From assembly GCA_029256485.1 (NCBI GenBank), contig JAQSXU010000003.1:67309-131308 (forward strand): a DNA stretch of 64,000 bases, in the 5' to 3' direction. Positions 48,301 through 57,080 of the stretch are shown here, in pieces; the stretch's first letter is position 1; each line of letters begins with the position of its first letter. The notes under the pieces are model-generated. The model made no database searches. It was given only the letters and a program-made list of their open reading frames with translations, and was not told the origin of the DNA. Source of the stretch: Clostridiaceae bacterium. GTDB taxonomy: Bacteria > Bacillota_A > Clostridia > Clostridiales > Clostridiaceae. The position numbers were made by a program, and so were the translations under genes.

Positions 48301-50451
48301 TTACAAATTGCAAGCATTTAAATATTCATTTCTTAATGTTATAATATCATTAATAGATTTTTCTACAGGTTTTGATTTTAACCATATTATAAAACCTTTT
48401 GCAGTTTCGTCTTCAATAGCATCAATATTAACTTTAACTATATTAGTTTTGACTGAACGAAGATGTTTCCATAGTTTATAGTAATGAAGTTTAATTTTAA
48501 TCATATATCCATTAGAATCTTCTAAAACAAATCCTTCTATATTATTACCCATATATTTATAATCTTCTTTAGTTACTTCTTTATACCAAGAATCAAATTC
48601 AGTCCAATCATTAATAACTTTTGCCATTTTTTTATAAGAAAACCCATATTCATTTGCAATATTTATCATATCATTATAATTTAGCTTTTCAAAACGTGGA
48701 GTTCTTTTTATAATATCAAGAAGTATTAATTCTTTATGTTGATAATCAATTATATGTGCGTCATTTACTGGGTCAATAACTTCAAACACTAATGTAGCGT
48801 TAGTATCTTTTAAATATCTTAGAAGCTTTAAACGCTGATTTAACGAACTTATTTTCTCATTGAACATATCTCTTAGCCATAACGCATAATCGTTATCTAT
48901 AGTTGATTTTGAAGCGAATACGAAGTCATTTTTTTCTTTATCATATCCTACAAGTCCCAAATACCCATTCTCTTTAACATACGCATTAACAGGAAATTCT
49001 AAATTTTCTTCAAGGCTTTCAAATTGTGTTTCAGGCATTTCACCGATATTAAAAAATTTCTCATATCCTCTTGCGACAATGTTTTTAGTTTTAGTATTAA
49101 TGAACAACCCTCTTGCTTTTATATTTTTTAATGTCCAAGTTCCATTATGAAACACACTCTTTTTAAAATTAAAAGATGAAATATTTTCATATTTCTTTTC
49201 AAGTATATCTTCACTGTTTCTTAAAATTTCTATTAATGTTTCAGTGTTCTCTTCCATTTTTAAATGCTCTGGAAGTCTGTAAACATTATTTTTTACTTCT
49301 GAAAATTCAAATCCATTTTTATCAAGTGTTACAACCCTTAAATGTCCTCCAAATTCTATATTTCCTTCCAAAGAAATGCTTTTTTGATATCTCCCAAGTG
49401 GTGCAGATTTATAATTTCTATGACCATGAATTTGATAAACATTATTGTCTTTTTCTTTATCTGAAAATATCTTGTCTATATCTATATCATAATTACCAAC
49501 TCCTCTTATAAATTGTTCTGATGATACAAAATTAAGATTTTCTGGAACACATGGAATTCCCCCATGTGAAACAATAATTGTTTTATCATTATAAGTGTAA
49601 TAAGCAATACTACTTAATTTTCTATATAACCTTCTTACATCTTTTTTATCAATAATACCTTCTATTTCTAATTTTGTATAATTCTCAAAAACCTGTGAAT
49701 GAATAGTTTCATTTTTTGACCAATTCCAGCAATGCACCTCATGATTACCTTCAAGCAAAATTACATTAGGTTTATTCATAATTGTTATAATGAAATTTAA
49801 CACCCTGGCATTTTCTATTCCTCTATCTATATAATCTCCAAGAAAAATATATAATTCATTTTCTTTAAGACCTTCTTTTAGATAATCCTTAAGCACAGTA
49901 TAACAACCATGAATATCTCCTATATGGTGAATTTTTGAATATGAAGAAAAATCTAATGGTGTTAAATTAATAACTGTATTGGCTTCTGATTCCTTCACAG
50001 TATGAATATATTTAGGAACTTCTTGTGATTTTAAAACTTCAAAAGCTTTCCTTATTTTATATTCTCCAACACGTTTATACACTTCTCTCTCATTATCCCT
50101 TTTTAATGCTTCTTCTAATGTAACTTTAAATTCAATACAGTAAACTCTATATCTATATTTTAACGCTTTTTCCTTATATCTTAGCATATCCGATGTCTTT
50201 AAATGAGTTGCGTCTATTATTATAAAATCACCATTTGCCATTCTTTGTTCCATAGCCTCATTCAACATTTTTGAAGCTTCATTAGTATACATCTGTGAAA
50301 TCATAAAATCACCGTTTTCTATAAGAATTGGTGATTTTACAAATGTTCTAAAATCATCAAGACATAATGTATATGGAATTAAGCCATTTTGTTTTATCCA
50401 TGTGCTTTTCCCAGCACCCATTACTCCTCTAAGTAAAATTAATTTTCTCAT
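48301..50451 (-). CDS. kinase-phosphatase-RNA ligase (Pnkp-type RNA repair)
   Basis: 716 residues in three domains. Kinase: LLRGVMGAGKSTW with Walker A (about 5-17) and a lid-like region to 150. Phosphatase: HIGDIHGCYTVL (about 176), GDYIDRG, LLEGNHEVHCW, VSHGG and HGH motifs of calcineurin-type enzymes, to about 400. Ligase: YVKENGYLGLVGY holds the adenylation Lys (KxxG), TLVFEVIDPVND, NIEGFVLEDSNGY and IKIKLHYYKLW. This full set heals and seals broken RNA, as T4 Pnkp/Rnl1 repair cleaved tRNA. It has its own dyad promoter, and the SpoT-type gene follows. Confidence 0.88.
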   Translation of the reverse strand: MRKLILLRGVMGAGKSTWIKQNGLIPYTLCLDDFRTFVKSPILIENGDFMISQMYTNEASKMLNEAMEQRMANGDFIIIDATHLKTSDMLRYKEKALKYRYRVYCIEFKVTLEEALKRDNEREVYKRVGEYKIRKAFEVLKSQEVPKYIHTVKESEANTVINLTPLDFSSYSKIHHIGDIHGCYTVLKDYLKEGLKENELYIFLGDYIDRGIENARVLNFIITIMNKPNVILLEGNHEVHCWNWSKNETIHSQVFENYTKLEIEGIIDKKDVRRLYRKLSSIAYYTYNDKTIIVSHGGIPCVPENLNFVSSEQFIRGVGNYDIDIDKIFSDKEKDNNVYQIHGHRNYKSAPLGRYQKSISLEGNIEFGGHLRVVTLDKNGFEFSEVKNNVYRLPEHLKMEENTETLIEILRNSEDILEKKYENISSFNFKKSVFHNGTWTLKNIKARGLFINTKTKNIVARGYEKFFNIGEMPETQFESLEENLEFPVNAYVKENGYLGLVGYDKEKNDFVFASKSTIDNDYALWLRDMFNEKISSLNQRLKLLRYLKDTNATLVFEVIDPVNDAHIIDYQHKELILLDIIKRTPRFEKLNYNDMINIANEYGFSYKKMAKVINDWTEFDSWYKEVTKEDYKYMGNNIEGFVLEDSNGYMIKIKLHYYKLWKHLRSVKTNIVKVNIDAIEDETAKGFIIWLKSKPVEKSINDIITLRNEYLNACNL

Positions 50452-50509
50452 ATATTTAAAACACCTTTCTTTTTTATCTAATATTAATCGTTAACTAAAC
50501 TATTAAAAC

Positions 50510-50550
50510 ATTATATCACATTAATATTATTTTGTAAATTTTATTTTACC
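50510..50550 (-). promoter_or_regulatory. dyad promoter of the RNA-repair gene
   Basis: Leftward GGTAAA-N6-TTTACA, 17 bp, TATAAT. Confidence 0.85.
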
Positions 50551-50580
50551 ATTAAACATTCTTATGTATATCGTTACATA

Positions 50581-50606
50581 AAAAAAAGACCATACGGTCT
50601 TTATAT
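50581..50606 (-). terminator. terminator after DUF262 gene 3
   Basis: AAAGACC and GGTCTTT pair around ATAC, with T-run leftward. Confidence 0.7.
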
Positions 50607-50610
50607 TTGT

Positions 50611-51570
50611 TTAAAAATAAATATTGTAAGAATAATTAATTTCATTCAATCTTTTTTGAACATTTTCCTTTTTTGCACTTCCACTTTGAGAAGCTATTGA
50701 ATATGGGCTATCTTTGTCAAGATTATAATAAAATTCATTTACCCAAGTAGCAAAATACTTAGCATCTACATTTAAGCTTTTCGCTTTCTTTGCAACATAA
50801 CATATCATAGGTAAATTTAATTTTTTTAGATATTTAGATTTTTTTTCAAACCCTTCATCTAAATAATCAAAAATTTCTTTTACACTATTAACCAATTCAT
50901 CAGATATTTTTTTTCCTTTAATATTTTTAACATAATTTCGTACTTCTTTACTGCTAAAACCAGTATCATTTAAATCATAGAGCATAAATATATGCAAGAT
51001 AATTTCTTGGTCATTATATCTATTTCTTGATATGTTTGCTTTATTTAATAAAAATGGGTGCATAGTTAAAGCTTCAATAATCTTCATATTTTCATTTCCA
51101 AGGAGCACTCTGGTACTTTCAATTGCTTTAAGAGTAACACCATTATTAAGCCTAAAAAAGATTTCTTCTACTTCTTCATCAGTAATGCTTTCAAATTTTG
51201 TTATAGTTAAAGTTGCATTTGTTAGTACTTTTTGCAAGTCTTCGGGCAGTTCTGAAAATTTCATGCCAATTATTTCTTTTCCTTCAACATTAGGAGTATT
51301 ATCTGATAATGCAAATTCATCATTAAGATAAGATAATATACTTGTCATTCTTTGTTTACCATCAATAAAGTAATAAATTCCTTCTAATGTTTTACAAAAG
51401 AATGGTGGCACTGGATAACCCGTAATAAGGCTATGGATTAACAGTGATTTCCTATCAATGTCCCACATGTTACTTTTTCTTTGAATCGCCATTTCAAAAT
51501 TCAACCTATCATTTTGAGACATCGATTTTAATTGTTTTACAGGCCATGGAATTGATGACTTTTTTAGCAT
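50611..51570 (-). CDS. DUF262 protein, third copy
   Basis: 319 residues. The signature box is IDGKQRMTSILSY (about 67-79, DGKQR), preceded by SNMWDIDRKSLLIHSLITG and followed by EIFFRLNNGVTLKAIESTR. It is shorter than the two copies near 6-8 kb and only remotely similar, and no small repeat protein accompanies it. No nuclease second half. GGGGGAAA precedes the ATG. Confidence 0.8.
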   Translation of the reverse strand: MLKKSSIPWPVKQLKSMSQNDRLNFEMAIQRKSNMWDIDRKSLLIHSLITGYPVPPFFCKTLEGIYYFIDGKQRMTSILSYLNDEFALSDNTPNVEGKEIIGMKFSELPEDLQKVLTNATLTITKFESITDEEVEEIFFRLNNGVTLKAIESTRVLLGNENMKIIEALTMHPFLLNKANISRNRYNDQEIILHIFMLYDLNDTGFSSKEVRNYVKNIKGKKISDELVNSVKEIFDYLDEGFEKKSKYLKKLNLPMICYVAKKAKSLNVDAKYFATWVNEFYYNLDKDSPYSIASQSGSAKKENVQKRLNEINYSYNIYF

Positions 51571-51596
51571 TTGTTTCCCCCTTGTAAGATTATTTT

Positions 51597-52049
51597 TTAA
51601 TCTAAAGATTTTAAAAAATCTTTTAATACTGGTTGAAAAATTTCAAAATTAAATTTTTTAGCATTTAAATAAGTAGTATTTTTGTCATATAAGTATAATA
51701 TAAACTCATTTTGTTCTGACAATATTTCTAAAGCCTTCTTATGAAGCTTGTTTTTTTTAAATTCTGTCTCTATATATGGAAATTCTTTACGTGTTTCTAT
51801 TGTATTAATATTATGGTTTATCAATGTTTCTGTTATATAAAATTGAAATCTTAAAATACAATTATCTTTTTCCTCATAAAAGGTAGCTTCATATTTCACA
51901 GTGCCCTCTAATTTTTTTAGTTCAATAACGTTATCTTGATAAAAGAAACATATTTGTTCATTATCAAATGAAGCAAATTTTACAGGTAAAAAGGATAATG
52001 ACGGAAAAGGATTTGAATTAAGAAATTCAATTATTTCAGACTCAAACAA
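51597..52049 (-). CDS. hypothetical protein, 150 aa
   Basis: Begins with FESEIIEFLNSNPFPSLSFL and is beta-rich through the middle (QICFFYQDNVIELKKLEGTV; NCILRFQFYITETL), with a helical end. The TTG start lies after GGGGGG. It is upstream of the DUF262 gene, 26 bp apart, so the two are probably cotranscribed. Function unknown. Confidence 0.5.
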   Translation of the reverse strand: MFESEIIEFLNSNPFPSLSFLPVKFASFDNEQICFFYQDNVIELKKLEGTVKYEATFYEEKDNCILRFQFYITETLINHNINTIETRKEFPYIETEFKKNKLHKKALEILSEQNEFILYLYDKNTTYLNAKKFNFEIFQPVLKDFLKSLD

Positions 52050-52133
52050 AATGCCAACCCCCCAACATTCTCAATATATTCATTATATTCTATAAAATAA
52101 ATAATTTCAAGTTAAAGGAAAAAAATATATAAA

Positions 52134-52168
52134 ATAAAAAACCATTTAGATAATCTAAAATGGTTTTT
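52134..52168 (-). terminator. terminator after OB-fold gene
   Basis: AACCATTTAGA and TCTAAAATGGTT pair with one bulge, T-run leftward. Confidence 0.65.
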
Positions 52169-52187
52169 GTTGAATGTTATTTCTTAT

Positions 52188-52802
52188 TTAATCATTTACA
52201 CAAGTTAATTCATGAACACCTACTTCGTATGATTTGCGTAAATTATTACACAAATCTATATATCCTTTTGAATGTATTCTTCCTCTTATAGAAATTTTAG
52301 AACCTTCTAATAATCTAACAAAATTTTCAGCTTTCTTGTCATATGCAACCAATGGTATGTAATCAAATCTTTCAGGTTGATTGTCTCTTTGAACTTTTAA
52401 TTTTAGCTCAACAACACTTCTGCCATTCGAAGTTTTCTTCATTATAGGAGATTGACAAATAACTCCTACAGCGTTGTACTTATTAGTATAATCGCATTCA
52501 TTTTTTTCTTTTACCACTTTTGGCAAAACATATAATTCGCAAATTCTTTTTTTATATTCATTACTATACTTATTGAAAGAGCAAAAAGTACCTTCAATAT
52601 TTACACAAGTAGATTTACTAAATAGTTCTATAAATTTACTATCACCCCACAATAATACCTTTACTTCGTTATTAATTCCTTGAACTGATTTATATAAAAG
52701 CTCACTCTCATATACAATTCGCTCTTTGTTGTCTTTCCCTACAAATCTATGATTTTCTCTAATTATGCCTGAAGTCATGCCTTCTAAGATTACTTTATTC
52801 AT
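52188..52802 (-). CDS. two-domain OB-fold (SSB-like) protein
   Basis: 204 residues from the ATG that follows TGAGGAG; an earlier frame start lies in the promoter. Two SSB-like units repeat: MNKVILEGMTSGIIRENHRF ... VNIEGTF and KYNAVGVICQSPIMKKTSNG ... SKISIRGRIHS, each with the N-terminal strand and the later GSKV/VxVEG strand of single-strand DNA-binding OB folds. No acidic C-terminal tail. It could bind ssDNA or RNA during replication, transfer or repair. Confidence 0.7.
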   Translation of the reverse strand: MNKVILEGMTSGIIRENHRFVGKDNKERIVYESELLYKSVQGINNEVKVLLWGDSKFIELFSKSTCVNIEGTFCSFNKYSNEYKKRICELYVLPKVVKEKNECDYTNKYNAVGVICQSPIMKKTSNGRSVVELKLKVQRDNQPERFDYIPLVAYDKKAENFVRLLEGSKISIRGRIHSKGYIDLCNNLRKSYEVGVHELTCVND

Positions 52803-52912
52803 ATAAATCTCCTCATTATTATGTAATACATAATGTATGTATCTCAATTTTTATTATTAAGTGTTAAACACATAATTTATTATATTAAAAAAAAATCAGA
52901 ATATAATATAAG

Positions 52913-52980
52913 GACAGGTCAAGGCGAAGGGATTATAACTGAGAATCGGCAAAATAAAGGTTCAAATCCCTCTCTTTTAC
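52913..52980 (+). other. tRNA-like remnant
   Basis: GGACAGG... leads to AAAGG-TTCAAAT-CCCTC, which looks like a T-arm, but acceptor and anticodon stems cannot be completed. Likely a decayed tRNA gene. Confidence 0.3.
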
Positions 52981-53095
52981 ATAAATATTTTAAATAAAAG
53001 CAAATGACCTCAATGCTTTTATTTTTTTGTCTAAATTTTTTGCTTTAAGTGTTTGCATATTGAAAATTTTTTACTCTTAAAAGGCAATTAATATG

Positions 53096-53141
53096 TTAAA
53101 AACTTAAGGACTGGTATTATAATACCAGTCCTTAAGTTTTT
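53096..53141. terminator. long palindromic bidirectional terminator
   Basis: AACTTAAGGACTGGTATT pairs perfectly with its complement across a central AT, with A-run and T-run at the sides. It ends the leftward pilus-region gene beside it. Confidence 0.85.
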
Positions 53142-53151
53142 AATGCATAAA

Positions 53152-53505
53152 TTATTTATTTTTTGTAGGCAATTTTTCCATTGCTTTTTCGATAATACTT
53201 TGCCCAATCCCTGTTTTTTCTGACATTTCTTCAATAGATACATTTTGAGCTATTAGTTGATTTAACAAATTTAAAACATTATACCCTTTATAATTTTCAA
53301 CATATGGTGCTAACTTTTCAAGTTCACTTTGGTTTTCGTAAAAATACTCAATTGCACCTCTTAAAAAACCTGAACTATCAATTACCACATTGGAAATTAA
53401 GGATGTCATATCTGTCAATTCATTTAAATGTTCCTTATTCCTGTCTAATAATAATAAATTTAACTTTATAAACAATTCTGATTCTGTTATTTGTTTAGGC
53501 CTCAT
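53152..53505 (-). CDS. small helical protein with HTH-like end
   Basis: 117 residues. Mostly helical; the last third (NVSIEEMSEKTGIGQSIIEK) has helix-turn-helix spacing. Possible DNA-binding regulator of the pilus locus, at whose downstream end it lies. GGAGAT precedes the ATG. Evidence for DNA binding is weak. Confidence 0.5.
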   Translation of the reverse strand: MRPKQITESELFIKLNLLLLDRNKEHLNELTDMTSLISNVVIDSSGFLRGAIEYFYENQSELEKLAPYVENYKGYNVLNLLNQLIAQNVSIEEMSEKTGIGQSIIEKAMEKLPTKNK

Positions 53506-53528
53506 TTATATCTCCTTTATTCACTTTT

Positions 53529-54320
53529 TTATTTTCTTGCCTTTCTTCTTATATTTGAGTTTTCATAAGATTCTTCATTGATTATTTCTTTAATACTTTC
53601 AACAGTATTTTCATTTATATTTGCTATAATTGAAGGTTGTTCCATGGTAGTATTATTAGTTATTGGTTTTACATCGCTATCCCGTTTAAAATTAGATAAC
53701 TTATTTAACCCTAATTCTCTATCTCTTAGTGTATTAAAACGTTGAAATGAAGGAATATAAGCTAAATCAGTGCTATTATAAATATCAACTACACTGTTTG
53801 ATAAATACTTTACTGTTGCATATTTATCATGATAGAATAATAAAAAGATTACCAATATAAATGCTAATATTGCAATTGGTGTTAACATCCAATCAAATCC
53901 AGACTTAATAAATATTATAATGCTACTACCAATAGGTTTGTTTTTATATATTTTTACAAATGTAAGGAGAATCTCTAATGCAATAAGGATACAACCTCTT
54001 ATTACTGCTCCAACAGTAAAGGGCAATGTATATGTTATAAATGTTGACAAATCATAGTAATTTCTTCGATAATAAGCTTCTATTTTACCAGTACGTATCA
54101 TCGGGAATATTATTCCAAAAAATATCATTGAGCATATGGCAACATCGATATCATATGCTTTTAAAGCTTTAGGATATCCCACTATAAAAAATATTGTCAA
54201 CAATATTAAATTTATTGGCATTATTGCACGTATAGCATTTTTAAGAATCTCTTTCAGCTCATAATGCACTAAGTATTTCGAATTTTTATTATAATTATTA
54301 TTATCTTTTTTCCATCTCAT
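53529..54320 (-). CDS. polytopic membrane protein of the pilus region
   Basis: 263 residues with four or five hydrophobic segments (about 35-55, 60-78, 100-125, 140-165) and a polar C-terminal tail of 80 residues. The layout, placed after the Tad genes, fits an accessory membrane component; no family recognised. GGAG precedes the ATG. Confidence 0.55.
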   Translation of the reverse strand: MRWKKDNNNYNKNSKYLVHYELKEILKNAIRAIMPINLILLTIFFIVGYPKALKAYDIDVAICSMIFFGIIFPMIRTGKIEAYYRRNYYDLSTFITYTLPFTVGAVIRGCILIALEILLTFVKIYKNKPIGSSIIIFIKSGFDWMLTPIAILAFILVIFLLFYHDKYATVKYLSNSVVDIYNSTDLAYIPSFQRFNTLRDRELGLNKLSNFKRDSDVKPITNNTTMEQPSIIANINENTVESIKEIINEESYENSNIRRKARK

Positions 54321-54395
54321 GTTTAGCTCCTGTATATTGTGAAATTACAATAATGCTTAGTATATAACACTATTGTAATTTTATATATGCTGGTA

Positions 54396-54899
54396 TTATT
54401 CAGCTACTTTGTCTTGGTTAATCATATCTTTTAATTCCTGTTCAGATACGTTATATTTTTCAAGTTCAGATTTTAAACCGTATAATGCCTCTGTTATTGT
54501 TTCTTGGTCATAATTAGCCAATTTTGAATTTAGTTCATCAATTAACTTTTGTTTATCTATATTACTTATTTCATCTTTGGCATTTTCTAAAGCATTTTCA
54601 ATTGTTGTATCTATAGTATTTTTAATATTTTCAGAATCAATAATACCTGTTTCTTCTCTTTTTTTAACAAGTCCATCATATGTGTTTTGAGCTACATTAT
54701 CATAACCATTTTTCAAAACCCCTCCTAAAGGAAGATTGCTAAAATCCTCAGAGTTCCATAAAAACCCTATATTAAACAATAAATAGATAATTCCTAAAAA
54801 AATAACAAATTTGATTAACGATTTTACAAAAAATACTGCTAAGGACAATGCAATAAATATCACTATTAATCCTATAATAAATTCATTCAATATACCCAC
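54396..54899 (-). CDS. membrane-anchored helical protein
   Basis: 167 residues. Two hydrophobic stretches (about 4-24 and 28-46) are followed by a long helical domain (DTTIENALENAKDEISNIDK; ELNSKLANYDQETITEALYG). The best ribosome spacing is for the TTG at codon 4; GTG is the first codon. It has a dyad promoter and is the first gene after the Tad platform genes. Function unknown. Confidence 0.55.
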   Translation of the reverse strand: MGILNEFIIGLIVIFIALSLAVFFVKSLIKFVIFLGIIYLLFNIGFLWNSEDFSNLPLGGVLKNGYDNVAQNTYDGLVKKREETGIIDSENIKNTIDTTIENALENAKDEISNIDKQKLIDELNSKLANYDQETITEALYGLKSELEKYNVSEQELKDMINQDKVAE

Positions 54900-54989
54900 C
54901 TCCTCTGATTTTTATATTATATGCTTGATTTAGGTTTATATATTAAAGACATTTACTTTTGTTCTAAATTTTAATTTCTTCTTTTCGTA

Positions 54990-55030
54990 ATTATATCACA
55001 TTTTAACCTATTTGTAAATAATATTTTACA
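54990..55030 (-). promoter_or_regulatory. dyad promoter in the pilus region
   Basis: Leftward perfect TGTAAA-N6-TTTACA, 17 bp, TATAAT; drives the 167-aa gene and probably the two genes after it. Confidence 0.87.
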
Positions 55031-55108
55031 TTTTTACATTAAGAACATTTTTTCGGATAGATGGTTAAAAAAAGAACTACAGTATCTAAACTAATAGTTC
55101 TTAAATCA

Positions 55109-56038
55109 CTAAAACATTCCTGAATCAGTAAGCATATTTAAACTTGTTACTACCAATGGCATTACTGTGAGAGTAATAATAACTACAAAAGGAACAACCA
55201 TTGATGCTTGTGTATATATCAATTGAGATAAGTCATTTTTTCTTTTTATTAAAGCTGTTTCTTCAACAATTGTTTTAAAATTACTCTCAAGTATCATAAT
55301 ACAATCATCTTTAGCATATTCTCCTATATCCTCTAACAGGGCGAATGTTTCAACGAATTTTTTGCTTTGAAAATTATCTTTAAGGTATTCCATTCCTTCA
55401 TGCTTATTTCTTATATAAATTCTATAACCTTGTTCAAAAGTAAATCTATGATGTGTGTTTAGTTTTGACAAAGCAAATAATATTTCTGTTATAGTTTTAC
55501 TTGAACGAAGCATCAATATTATAAACATTTGTAATATAGGAATATCTTTATTGCTAATTACTGTATACCTTTTTACTTTGCTTTTTAATATTATATTTGG
55601 AATTAATGAAATCGCAAGCCAAAACATACTTATTAATAACATTGTTCCAACTTCTAATTCTTTAGCTTCTGTTTCAATCCCTAATAAAATACCCGATAAT
55701 TGAGATGAATATTTAGCAATTAATAAATTAATACCTGCTAACAAAATACATATCATAAACACAAGTGTTTTGTAAGTCATAAAACTGCTTACCGTATATT
55801 TCTCTAATAAATTAGCAAACTTTAATTTGTTTTTCAGTTCATCGCCTTTAATTGTCAAATTATTGTCGTCTTCTACAAACCATTTAAACGGAATCACATA
55901 TGACCATTGATAAAATTTGTTGTGCCAACTTGATTCAAATTTATTAAATTCGATAGTTTGGGTTTTATTAATAAGATGGGTATTATACATTAAAACCATA
56001 ATAATTAACCATAATGTTAAAACTATACCATATATCAT
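55109..56038 (-). CDS. tadC: TadC-like type II/IV secretion platform protein
   Basis: 309 residues with N-terminal, two central and C-terminal membrane segments and a cytoplasmic T2SF-type region (KLNTHHRFTFEQGYRIYIRN; FVETFALLEDIGEYAKDDCI). In Tad systems TadB and TadC form the inner-membrane platform for the pilus. It lies 4 bp after the TadB-like gene. GGAGG precedes the ATG. Confidence 0.75.
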   Translation of the reverse strand: MIYGIVLTLWLIIMVLMYNTHLINKTQTIEFNKFESSWHNKFYQWSYVIPFKWFVEDDNNLTIKGDELKNKLKFANLLEKYTVSSFMTYKTLVFMICILLAGINLLIAKYSSQLSGILLGIETEAKELEVGTMLLISMFWLAISLIPNIILKSKVKRYTVISNKDIPILQMFIILMLRSSKTITEILFALSKLNTHHRFTFEQGYRIYIRNKHEGMEYLKDNFQSKKFVETFALLEDIGEYAKDDCIMILESNFKTIVEETALIKRKNDLSQLIYTQASMVVPFVVIITLTVMPLVVTSLNMLTDSGMF

Positions 56039-56042
56039 TTAA

Positions 56043-57029
56043 TTACCTCCTTCCGTTCTTAGCTGTAATTGTAGAATTTATTAATACTGTCCCAAAAATT
56101 GCAGAAATTCCAGCAATTAAGCATATCAGTCCCATAATACTTTCAAAGAAAAATACTTTTGCGTCAGGATTTAACATAAGGTTTCCAAAAAAACCTAAAA
56201 CTCCTACAGCACCTAAACCATAATTTATAATGACCGTTGGCACATTTTCAGTAGTTGACTTCTTTATGGCATTATTTTCTTTATCTATAATATCTGCAAG
56301 TACTCTTAGATTTGCAATGATATCTTCTTTTTTACTTTGTTCTTTATAACTTATTAAAATTGAAACAAATGAGTGAATCCATACACTATTCATTTCATCA
56401 GCAAATTCCATTAGACATTTTTCATAATTACCACTAAGCATTTTTCTTGATAAATCAAAGAAAGAACTTCTTAAAGGCTCTTCTAATATTCTACTTGTTT
56501 CATATACTACTGTTTTCAAATCACCATCTTTTGATAAAAATTTTACAAAATGTTTTATGATATAAGGCAATTGTTGTTGTACTATATTATCTATCTTTAT
56601 TGTATTAAGCTGTATCAACTTAATGGAGCAAAAATGAATTAGTAAAGGCATTAGGACTCCAAGAATTGCTTTATCTAATACAAAAAATACAATCAAAGAT
56701 ATAAATTCTAACATATATATTAGTACAGAAAGAATTTTTTCAAATCTCTTATTTTTTTTATAAAAATAATAGTCAGCGATACTTTCTTTTAAAGAATTAA
56801 TATAGAAGAAACCTTTGTTTTCCGTATCATTTTCTTTCTCAGTTCCTTCAATACTATCGCTTCCATTATATAATTTTTTAATTCTTTTATAATTTTTTGT
56901 AATTCGAATAATAGATATAGCTGTAATTACTATTAAACATAATAAAATGATATTTGTATTGTCTTTAGTGAACAATGGAGAAATTATTTTGAATATCTCC
57001 AAATTCATTATTTTATCTATATAATTCAT
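56043..57029 (-). CDS. tadB: TadB-like platform protein
   Basis: 328 residues: membrane segments at about 20-38, 108-140 and two at the C-terminus, with a T2SF-type cytoplasmic region QQQLPYIIKHFVKFLSKDGD and LKTVVYETSRILEEPLRSSF between. This order is TadB-like. The ribosome site is weak, so an ATG seven codons in is possible. A hairpin lies between it and tadA. Confidence 0.75.
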   Translation of the reverse strand: MNYIDKIMNLEIFKIISPLFTKDNTNIILLCLIVITAISIIRITKNYKRIKKLYNGSDSIEGTEKENDTENKGFFYINSLKESIADYYFYKKNKRFEKILSVLIYMLEFISLIVFFVLDKAILGVLMPLLIHFCSIKLIQLNTIKIDNIVQQQLPYIIKHFVKFLSKDGDLKTVVYETSRILEEPLRSSFFDLSRKMLSGNYEKCLMEFADEMNSVWIHSFVSILISYKEQSKKEDIIANLRVLADIIDKENNAIKKSTTENVPTVIINYGLGAVGVLGFFGNLMLNPDAKVFFFESIMGLICLIAGISAIFGTVLINSTITAKNGRR

Positions 57030-57036
57030 ATATATA

Positions 57037-57062
57037 GCAAGAATGGATTATCCATTCTTGCT
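57037..57062 (-). promoter_or_regulatory. hairpin between tadA and tadB
   Basis: GCAAGAATGGAT pairs with ATCCATTCTTGC almost without loop, and no T-run follows. It may stabilise or process the mRNA. Confidence 0.5.
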
Positions 57063-57080
57063 AAAATTTCACTTCCTTTC

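Larger units (their letters stand above)
52803..53151. other. 349-bp gap with promoter, tRNA-like remnant and terminators
   Basis: Contains a leftward TTGAGA-N18-CATAAT promoter with an ATACATTATGTAT palindrome before the OB-fold gene, a tRNA-like stretch, and two terminator hairpins. No protein gene is supported. Confidence 0.5.

Noticed and set aside
52913..52980. A further functional tRNA gene
   Set aside because: Only a T-arm-like piece can be folded; acceptor and anticodon stems cannot be completed.
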